This document shows positions 25,201-36,754 of a stretch of 64,000 nt of DNA, in pieces (the first letter of the stretch is position 1; each line of letters opens with the position of its first letter). A program made the position numbers and the translations under genes. The stretch is from Eumeta japonica. Lineage: Eukaryota > Arthropoda > Insecta > Lepidoptera > Psychidae. The notes below the pieces were generated by a model that had not been told where the DNA came from, did no database searches, and saw only the letters and a list, made by a program, of their open reading frames with translations. The DNA is taken from positions 186,001 to 250,000 of the forward strand of contig BGZK01000221.1 of assembly GCA_005406025.1 (NCBI GenBank), in the 5' to 3' direction.

Positions 25201-27381
25201 ATACGTAGACAGTTGAAATTTTCAGAAAGAGTGTATCAGTATGGCCGGCGTAATAAAAAATAATAAAAGTAAAGTAATGTAAAACTTAAAGTGAGTCCTA
25301 ATACTAAAATGTAGTTTTTCAACGCTTTTTGTTCGATTTTAATTTTTGTTCTTGTTTATTTATTAAGTATTTCTGAAGGTGTGTATCATTAAATACTGTA
25401 CGGTTGTAGTGGACCTTTCATGTACGAGTTCGATTTGCATTTGGCCGGTATTTTAATATTTCTGTGCTTATAATGTCAAAATTCGATGCTACAATGTACG
25501 TAGAGTCGGAATCAATAACTAGCTCAGGACGGCAGTTGCCAGCAGGACCGCGATTGCGAACGAGATTGGAAGCGGGATAAAACCGATTTCGGATTTTGAT
25601 TATATCGATATAAAATATTGAAAGATTTCCTTTTTATTTATACTATCTCCAGCGCGTAAATCTGCGGGCGGAAACAAGTAGATGTGGTGGCGCTGTATTT
25701 TAATATAAATCTCTGAAGTTGCGTACAAGTCTCGCGAGAGAGTGCGCAATTACAGATCTGGTTATAACATTATGCCTAGAGCATCTAAAATTATTAACTA
25801 GACTGTGCTAAAGTTGATAATTTCGTAGTTACGACATAATTACATTTAATAACGGTAAAGTTGCGGGTAGATTACCCTGCGCATGCGCGATTATCAGCAG
25901 TAAACGGAATGTCGACATCTAGCGCCAATGTCTATCTTAGATAAATCTAATTCTCTTATATATCACATAGTTTTGATGCTATATTTTTTATCAACATTTA
26001 GTAATCAGGAATTGTCTATTAATCAGAAAGAACAAACTTGGCAGACTAAAGAAATTAGTTCCTTAAAATGTTTGCGATCTTTCCTAATATTTGCGACAAT
26101 CACAATTGAGATTCTTTTTAAAAATTCAACTAACAATGTATATAAAGAATAACGCAAAATAATAGAGTAAAAATGTTCATGTAACTTTAATCGAATTATG
26201 TTTGTTATTTTTGGTTTTCTTCTTTTTTTTTATATGTTGTCTTATAATTAAACAAACTTGACCGATCTTGATAAAAATTGGCATACTGTAAGAACATGCC
26301 GTTGTGGTAATGATAGATAATGTATCATACCGGCAAGGTGTCCGTTACGGGATAATCTTGGAAATCAGAATCACGCCGTGAAACGAGCGGTATACGGATA
26401 GTATTGTCTAAATTTCCTTCTTATTTAGAACATTGACCAGTAATATAATGGTTACCTTGAAGCAAATACAATATCCAAATGTAAATTATAGGATTATTTT
26501 ATAAATTGTTATATGATATTACAATACATTTATATTTCAAATTTCGAGACAATATTCAAATATTACCAAGGACGTGTTTTTTTTTTTAATATTTTTCCTC
26601 GTGCGATGGGAAAGGAGGAAAAAAATCTATAATTATGGGCTGTCCGTGCATCCGGGCGGATGGACTAAAAATCCCCTGAACCATATCATCGGCCCTGCCA
26701 GTAGCTCGATAGCTTTTACGTCCTCGTCGGACGTGACCTGATCGGTATGGAGACGCCGTCAGCGCGTGACTGCCACAGGGAGTCACGAGAAAACGTCGGT
26801 ACGGCCGGCTCTTCAAGCGGAACGCCTGGAGGAGCTGGAATCGCTCCGGTCGGTGGTCAAAGTGGTCACAGTGATTGGAGACGGGGGCGGGAAGGGGCTG
26901 GAATTCCTACTCCTATATAGTCTTTAGCCATATTGTTGACCTTTTCAGCCCTTCGACCACGTCGGTTATGTCGTCGGACGGATCTAATAAAATTTTCCGT
27001 GGCGTACGAACGAAGTGATGTAGCTGTTCGACGAAGGATGTGGTTCTTATTTTTGCTATGAGATATTTAGCCGGTGCTTACCATTTTGTATGTTAATTTT
27101 TAGTGAAAGATGGCCCCTTTTAAATATGCCCAATTAGGGCGAAGGTATGGAATATAAGAAAATACTAAGGTAATTTGAATTTGGAACGAGGCACATGCTC
27201 TGATTTCGAAAAACCAATAACGATAAAGTACGTATAAAAAACTGCATTGTCCACTCGGTTGAGTGTTAATCACAGATAAGGATGAAAATATAACCGGAGT
27301 GTTCGTTGAGGCAATACGTTTAGAATGTCGGAACGATATATCAGATATTAACCTAGCACCTAGTTTTTGCTATGGGTACAA

Positions 27382-27433
<52 letters not shown>

Positions 27434-30400
27434 GAATGATTTACGGAATTCAAAAAATGAGTAGCCTAGAACCATCTACAAATCATCCCGCATCGAATGG
27501 TCCCAGTCCCATGTCTATGCGTTTAGTAGTTTTTACGTGATTGGCGAACAAAGACAGCCTATTTTCATTATATATGTATAGAAGATACGTTGCTCCGTTT
27601 CCTACACTCACTAAGTTCGGTGCAATTTATAAATGCCAAAAAAAAACGTATAAACATTTAAAAAAGAACGCCCGGTCCCACATTATTAAAACCAGTAGTA
27701 TCCATGCCTCCGACATAAATACCGTAAAAAAGTATGTTCTTCCATTGTATACAAAATAGTAGTTTGAAGTTGTGGCTCCGCACGAGTGGCGGTAAGACAA
27801 GTTTTTACCCGTGTTTCAACTCGATTCCGACCTCGATTCCCTGCAAAGCTCCGAGATACGAGCAATTCATGTACATTTTATGAACCTTGTTCCCGAAGAG
27901 CAGATGTATTGCGGCCGACTTTTATCTCGCAATTAGCTTAGTTTATCTGACAGCGAAATGTCGTCGACTCGAGTAACTGTCCGGATAACGTCTAACTTTT
28001 CTTAATGAGACCGTACAAGTGCCGCGTGCCCTCTGATTTATTACCGTTATCATGCGTTTACGTTAAAAATAGTACAAGCACAGGAAAGTTAATATACTAT
28101 TTATGTGATAGGTTCCGCCCGCGGAACCAAAATTGGTGACTTCTTTTATGGCATATTGACCTATGAGACATCAGAGTTAAAAATCGCGCCAACAAAGAGA
28201 TGGTCACCGCCGCTCATGGACATTTGCAAGTGCAAAGGAGTCACCAGTGCATTGCCGGCCTCTGGGAATAGGATGTCTGATGGAGGAGAGGGGTTGATGG
28301 AGAGGGAGTGTGGTGATGGAAGGAGGGAGTCCATCGCCATAAATCTCATTCACCGGACTAAATGCAACAGCGGAAATTGCTACTTCACGTCCGTATTCCG
28401 TGAGAGTATAGTATCTCACGGTTCGAACTGGCCCATTTCTGTGCCGCAGCCAATTACCCATATACGGCCCTACCACAGTAAAAGTAAGCTCCTGCCAAAG
28501 TAGAATTTTGTGTGTTGTACCACCTTGTCCGTCCATTCAGGGTAAGTCATTTTTACCTAACTGCTATTTTATTTACTCTCTTTGCTAATCACCTACTTAC
28601 TTGGAAACATCCTGTTAAAGCAGGGCATAGTGGCGCCTTCGTTAGTAAAATTGTTAGCAGTCCTAATTTTTCTTCATCATGTCAGAGAGTTTCTTCGGAT
28701 TATAAAAGTGTAACATGACAGTCGATATACAATGATTTTATAGTTTAATTAAAACACAAATAGTTGTAAAAAACATTGTTTTTCTGCAACCTTATATTTT
28801 CTTTTCAATTTTGTTTTTATTCTTATTTTTATTAGCTTTAGAATTACAGCAAGGAGTTTCCTATTGAAAATGGCTGTATAGTTCAATGTTGTTTCGTTAT
28901 AAATAAATTATAAATATTATAAATTTAACATTTAATGTACTTTTTTTTTAATGTACTTTAAATTTAATTTGATTCGTACGTTTATACATTTATGTTCTGA
29001 GTTATTTTTCTCAGAAATGGCTATTTCATGACTATGATTTCTTTGGCCAAGTTGTTCTAAAAAGAAGGAGATTTTGAATATTTGCTGAAAGAATCATGAT
29101 CGATTCCATACGGTATAACATAAAGTAAAATATAATTTATATGATATGTGGACCAAAGGTTGACGAAGGACAGTTCTGACTAAGGCTATGGCCAGCGCTG
29201 AACAGCGTCCAGAGTGAATTTTTTTTCTATAATCTTTCCTTTCAGCTCCTGAATGCAAGGAAATATTTTATGTTTAAAATAAATGACCATGTTTCTACTG
29301 TTTTATTATATTCAGAGTTAAGCGAAGAATGGGCGTTGGCTGACTACGAGGAAGAGGGCTGGTGGCGAGCCGGCGTGCGCGGCCTGGAGGCGGTGCGGTA
29401 CGCCGGCGCCGCGCCCGTCGAGCGCGCCGCCTCGGCGCCCGCTACCGCGCAAGCGGTGCGCGCCGCTCTCGCCGCTCACAAAGGTTAACTGCACTAAACC
29501 ATAACCGTGGCTAATATATAATACGGATAAGTGATATTAAACGTATAAATAAAAAAATCAACTATAATTGGCATATGACAAGAGCGTCTTCTAATTCTAA
29601 ACATCCAAAATCGGATAAGGTTGCACGAAACAATTTAGGAATTTTAAATGACGTAGTTAAATGTTTGTATTCTACCTCTTTCTTTTATGGAAAATACGCA
29701 TGATTTGACAAAGAATATTAAAATATTTACATCAATGATATGATTATTATAATGAATTAATTTTGGCAAAGACGTGTCTTTTTCAGGATTTGTTTTATTT
29801 TTTTTATATTGGTCATGTGTAAGGAACGCAATTGCCTTATACTGATTTAAAAATATTGCTATTTTATTCTTTGACCAGTCATTTCATATTGTTTTGACAA
29901 TGAGCATTACTTTTTTTAAATGCCCTAAGTATTTTGTTTCTTAATGTTTGAAAACTTTTGTGGCCTTAGGTATGCCTAGTAAATATAAATCCGCCATTGA
30001 ATAATCACATTTTAAGTCAGTACTTCATCCAAGTAAAATTAACAGCGACTTGCACCAGAAGATGTAAAAGTGTTAATTGCTAAATTTTAACCGTAGCTAA
30101 AATTTGACAGACAATGTATAGACAATCTGTCAAATATATGCATGTTTACGATCACGAATTGCGTTTATTCTTTTAGAGCAAGCCGCTGTAACAAATACTC
30201 TGCATAAAATTCTATTAATATATTACTATTTTTGTTCGTCATATTTTCAGTGACTGTATAGCTATATAGATATTTTTTTAAATCCTGTGATAAGGACAAT
30301 ATTCATTATGAAAACCATCAGTTGAAATTGTAAAGTTAAGTCAAAATTAACCCTCGTAAAATACTTTCAAACGTTTGTACTATCTGAAAACATTGAAACG

Positions 30401-33400
30401 ACATAATCATTTTGGTATTGCAGGAAACAATAAAAAACTGCAACGGGTCAATCTCGATATCAGTCCGAAAGGTGTCGTCGTGAGCGACGCCGACACTCAA
30501 GAGGACGTCGTTAAAATCTCGATATACAAGTGAGGGGACGATTTTTATTTTTTTTTTCACCATAGAGAAAGGAAACTTTTCTTGTCACGCTCAAGGCGAG
30601 CGTAAACTTCGTTGTACGACCTATATAACTTTTTTGTATATCATGCTCACGTCAGTAACATTTTACCCCCTCGACTAAAAACTAAAAAAACACTATACGC
30701 TACAATATATGAAATTTTTTTAACATGCTTTTATATTAGCTTCACCTGTATATTTGTAACTGACTCCCTTGAACTTGATTTTGACCCGCTTTAAACGGCC
30801 AGATTTAATTTAAACTTTTTATATTTCTTAAGGACCGATGACAAAGTAACAATTTTATATTTAAAAAAAAATAAAATTTTGATATATTTTCATTTCTAAA
30901 ATTTTTTAGTTTTAAATGGAAAAATCGAAAAAGTATTTTTTATTTAAAACATTATAAAATTTGACAATTTTGAAAAAGTTTTTGAATAATAAATGAAATT
31001 TAATAGCTTTGAAAAAAAAAATCGAAATAATAAATTTACATAAAAAAGGTGTTTGAAAACTTTTAAAAGAAATTTTGAATTTCCGAAATATTGTAAAATT
31101 TGAAAGTAAAATGTCTTTAAAAAACTTGTGTATGTCACAACTATAAGTTGTAAAACGTAATGTTAACTTAAATCGAGCACTACAGTCAGTTTTGAATTCA
31201 CCCAATTCAATAATATAATCCAATAGCGATGTGTTACGTCAAATGAAAGGGTTACGTAGACATGAATTATATACACTTAAATTCATTGCCACATGGAAGA
31301 TATTTTAAATCAAAATTCTTGGTTATAAGTACTATTAATATCGTTTTGAGACTAAAAATTTAGAAAACAAAATATAGTTTAAAAAAACTAAAAAATACTC
31401 TTCAATTATAAATCGAAATAAAAAGTGAAAAATAATTCTTAATATAGGAATAAAATAATGGAAGAACAATATTAGTATTATTGTGAATAAAGCGAGGGGC
31501 GCTTTGTACCATATCTTTCATTTTTGAACAAATCGTATCTATCGAATATTTTCGAGAACTGATTCATCGAGCATCCCACGCTTTTTTCCACAATAATACT
31601 AATATTTTTCGTTCATTATTTTATTCCTATATTACGAATTATTTTTCACTTTTTAGTTCGATATATCATTAAAGCGTGTTTTTTAGTTTTTTTTTGACGT
31701 GACAACGTCTTATAAATTGGTTTGCCGGGTGACACTTCAAGAAACTGCGTTACGCTCCGCTCACGTTATGCGCTCACAATGAGAGCGGGTGAGGCACGCG
31801 TCCCTTCCACTCGGGCATGGTTAGCCCGCCTAAGAGCGAGAGAGACAGACATAAAAGTGAAAGGCACGCGTCCCTTCCACTCAGATAGGAACAAGTTAAG
31901 TTGTAGTAAACGCTGTTTCATTGTACGCAAATGTATTGCAAGTTATTGTATGTATATTTGTATATAAATACGTATGTATGTGTAAAGGTAAAATAAAATT
32001 TTGTTAATATGAAATTCAGTGCGAGATTCTTTGTATAAATTAATGTTTTAAATATAATTCTTTGTATAAATAAATGTTTTAAAGTGTTACTATTATTTCA
32101 TCCTTCTTCCTACTATACGAATGAATATTCACATTAAAATGATTTTACCACTCAAAGTCGTTGTCACGTAAAACTTTCGCCCGTATACCGACTTTACAGG
32201 CAACCAATTTTTTTTAATTAGAATATAGTGATATTGTTGACAGAGAAAAACGTCAAGTTTCGGAATTTGTGTATATAAATATATATTTATTATGACACAA
32301 TATCTGTTATGTTTTTACAACGAATGCATTGAACGACTAACCGATGCGTCAGGCGCACCATTCGCAATAACTTCAGTGCACACGAACTTCGTAGTATGTT
32401 ACGTCAGCGCATCTCCTGCTGAGAGTACATCTGATCAGATTTTTCTAACGTGCCGAAAGAGGAATAACTTTAAAAAAAAAATTGGTTGCCTGTAAAGTCG
32501 GTATACGGGCGAAAGTTTTACGTGACAACGACTTTGAGTGGTAAAATCATTTTAATGTGAATATTCATTCGTATAGTAGGAAGAAGGATGAAATAATAGT
32601 AACAATTTAAAACATTTATTTATACAAAGAATTATATTTAAAACATTAATTTATACAAAGAATCTCGCACTGAATTTCATATTAACAAAATTTTATTTTT
32701 ACCTTTACACATACATACGTATTTATATACAAATATACATACAATAACTTGCAATACATTTGCGTACAATGAAACAGCGTTTACTACAACAACTTGTTCC
32801 TATCTGAGTGGAAGGGACGCGTGCCTTTCACTTTTATATCTGTCTCTCTCGCTTTAGGCGGGCTAACCATGCCGAGTGGAAGGACGCGTGCCTCTCACTC
32901 GCTCTCATTGTGAGCGCATAACGTGAGCGGAGCGTAACGCAGTTTCTTGAAGTGTCACCCGGCAAACCAATTTATAAGACGTTGTCACGTCAAAAGACAA
33001 AAACGAAACAGTGGACAACAAGATTAATTTTTTATTGTATTACTCGTCTTTTTGACGTGATAACGTCTTATAAATCTATGAACGCCGGCTGCACGCACGA
33101 AAAAACATGACTCATTGTCCGTTCTGCCTGAGCCGACCGTGCGAGCGAGAGCGCGAAACGAACGATCTCTCTTCCACTCCATCGGCCGATGCGGCCGAGA
33201 AGAAGAGAGACAGCGGCCGCACACAACCTACACGTGAACTGTTTTGTCAACTGTTTATAAAGTGTAGTGAAAAGTTAATGTGGTTTCCATTGTTTATTAA
33301 AACAACAATGCGGCAAGTGATAATAATTCAATTCAATTCTTAAAAGTATGCAATTTTTCATCAATATTTTCTTGTGATGTTATCACGTAAAAATATCGCT

Positions 33401-36400
33401 CGTAAACCGAGTTTACAAACAACCAATTTTTTTATTGTATTATTCCTTAATTTATTACTTAGGAAATAGAAATGTGAAATTGACTTTCGATCGAGCACAA
33501 CATAAACACGAGTCTAGATTACGGTCGTAAGTTGCAATCCTTGAAACCTGACATCTGCAAGTTTGCCATTCAGTGATGGCGTCGTTAGAGAAGTTGTATA
33601 TGTATATATGTGTTTGCGTGCGTGTATGTGCATGTGTGTGTAATGGTTTCCTGTCACTTAAAATCTTGAAAACTACTGAACCTATTGGTGTGAAGCTATG
33701 CGCAATAGTTTGTAGATAGTTATCGGTTAAATATAATAAAAAATGTAAACGTATGTTTGTATCGATGTTTATCATAATACGCTGATGGCTGAACGGATTG
33801 TATTCAAATTTTGCATAGACACAGATGTTCTCAAATAGGATATAAGATTAATATAATAAGACTATATTATATTAAGTGACAAGGATACCTTTGATGAAAA
33901 AAAAAATGTTTAATATCAATAAAAATGATAATTTGGTGTCACTAAGATCATGGCCAAGGAAGGACCAAAATTGGTAAAAGACTGCTGCTATTGGAATAGC
34001 GGAACCGAAATCGGACTTGACAATGGAACTGGAATTCACATCGATAACAGGACCGTGATCAGGAGCAGAATTGATAGCGATAACGGCTAATATTAAAAAT
34101 GAAGGGATTCTTCTATGCCTACGCGAGAGAAACCACGGGCACATTTGAATCATATAAAAAAACAATTATAGCTGAATGGTAATTTACGGCCAGCGAAGCG
34201 GGTGGGTAACGGCTGGTAAAATATACAAGTACAGGACTTCTTTCACAAAAGCTATAAAACTTTTGAACTTTACTGACCCGAGCTTTTATGGCTTGTAAAT
34301 CTTAGATATAATGTCATGGATAAATATTTTGGAATACTATGTTGATAGACGTATTCATTTTTTTTGCAACAGGATCTCATACTGCAGCGCGGACGCAGCT
34401 AATGCAAGAGTGTTCGCCGTGGTGGAGGGACTGCGCGGGAATAGCGGTGACACTCATATTGTGCATGTGTTTGTCTGTGAGAGGCGGCGTCATGCGCGTG
34501 CGCTCGCGTTGGCTCTAGCGCATGCATTCAACGATGCTTATCAAGTTAGTATATTTTGGTATTTTACGAACTCTTCAAGCGCATGTGATAATATTTAGAA
34601 TGCATTTAAATTATTAAGTTGGAAATCGAATGTAACCATTAATGTATATGAACTGTGGTTTCCCTAATTGTAACCAATATCTATGTTAGATATTTTCAAG
34701 TAATATTTCATGACTTAGGTTTTAGGATGATAGTGAACTTGAAAAAAAACGTGGACATTGAACATCACGTTATATAAATATTATTAAATGTACGGCGGTT
34801 TGCACATTAAGTGAAAACGTAATTCGTAAAATTTGACAAATAACGTATGGACAATCTGTCAAATCTTAGGGATTACGTTTTTACTTTATGTGCATATCGC
34901 TGATAGTGTTCCTAGCACATAATCTTTTTTACAAACAATTCGTGTACTGGAATACGTGTGTGTAATGGAATATATGAATATACTGTCATATATTCCATTA
35001 ATAAATTCACACGCCATTAATGAATAAAAACGTGTAGATTTACTATTTTTTTTTTTATTTTACGTAATAAAATCCTTATTCCGTTATAAAAGTTAATGCT
35101 TCGCCATGTATACATGTGCATATAACACTTGCTCCTTCAACTTGATCTTCATTAACAACAGTTTTTTTCCATTTCAAAAAATAATACTTCAAATTAAAAA
35201 CAAAGAAACCTGATTTTTGTGTGAACACAGCATATTGTTGATTGTCTCTCTAAACTAAGTAAAAATGTTACCGATTCTCTTGCAAGTGATTCTATTTAGC
35301 TCACCGAAACCAAAATAAATTTTAGATCGATTTGGTATTATAGTCTAAGATCCGAATCAGAAGCGATCTTCACCCATTTGTTTAATGGATGAAAAGTATT
35401 CCATATCAAATTTAGTAAATTAAAGAAAATATCGCGAATAGGTTGGCTAAAAAAATCCTGGCCGATTGGCCGAATGGCAGAAAACGATTCATTAAAATTC
35501 AATAATGCTTTTTTTTAAATATTCCATTATTATTTCACTTATTCGTTTAAAGAACAAAGTGTCACACAATCAAAAAGCAATGATTTTTTTCTAATTTATT
35601 AAACAGATGTATGTAAATGACTAGCATCGACTTATCTCTTTATACAGTACGCCTACCCAATAGTTACGCCAGGGAAGAAATACACAACTCTACGTTTACA
35701 TATTCTACGGGCTTCATATCTTCGATTGGTATAAAATGTTTTAAAATTTTTGATTAATCGTATTTTGGCCAGGAATTTTTTAGTCAACATACTCGCGATA
35801 TATTTTTAAACATTCTAAAATGTATATAAAACACGTTTCATCCATTAAACAGAAGGATGAAGGTCGTTTCTGATTCGGATCCTCTACTAATATGAACACA
35901 GAATGGATTATTTTATTATATTTTAATTATGTGTAGATTAATTTGTATTCAAGTTAGGAAAATACGCTTTTAATATCTGATTCTAAATTATCGGACTATT
36001 CGATCGCAATACTTACTATAAGATGCGAATTCTTTTTTAAGGCATGGCAAGCCAATCAGGCGAGCACGCTGCGCGGCGACGGGGGCAACCGCCTGGCGCC
36101 CTGGGTGAGTGTCCATATATCATCGTTAATTGCATTTTAATACTATAAACAAATCACGTGAAGATGATTTATTGACTTGTTTGTGGCGGTGTACTTTTTT
36201 TAAAGTATCACCACTTATCTATTCAATGTCCGCTTTCATTCAATTAAGCGAAAACACGAAAATAACGATAAGGAGTTCACATTTTTTTTTTTTATTTTCG
36301 GTAGAATTATTCCCCGACCCCTCGGCAACGGCGATTACATTGCAAAATGTTTATGTTATGACTGAATCCTCTTCTGATACACGCGCACGTATTTTGGAAC

Positions 36401-36709
36401 GTAGATAAAATGAAAGTTATTTCAATGTCACCACCAATTAATTTGATACAAAAAAAAGATAACTTTCAATAATGAACGATGCATGATTTTGTTGTACGAA
36501 TGATTAATTTATATCGCTTCTAAGGATGTATTGTTTTTCATTGAATATGGGAGATTTGTTTAATGTGAGACATTTCCTGTAATGAGTTGAATATAACATA
36601 TTGCTGAAAGTGTTTAGAGTGTGTAGAAGGTAAGAGATATATCGTCAGAATAATAAATAATACAGAAATCAATATTAGTATATATTGTAGAATATATTAT
36701 ATGAATACC

Positions 36710-36754
<45 letters not shown>

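Larger units (their letters stand above)
16221..29315 (+). other. Intron 1 of the PTB gene (13.1 kb), no internal exon found
   Basis: Holds dispersed repeats, hairpins and possible SINE sequence listed separately. The frame at 17273-17455 lies in a somewhat GC-richer patch but has no motif I recognise. Phase agreement of exons 1 and 2 means that no further coding exon is required. Confidence 0.6.

Noticed and set aside
28105..28536. 132- and 110-codon open frames on opposite strands
   Set aside because: Both lie in sequence resembling a dispersed repeat and have no domain.
31722..31967. 81-codon frame with PSTRAWLARLRARETD
   Set aside because: It lies in one arm of the 1.3 kb inverted repeat and is not kept open as a counterpart in the mirrored arm.
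33024..33343. Arg- and Ser-rich frames on both strands (33024-33250 minus, 33107-33343 plus)
   Set aside because: They lie in the GC-rich middle of a non-autonomous element whose ends are identified.
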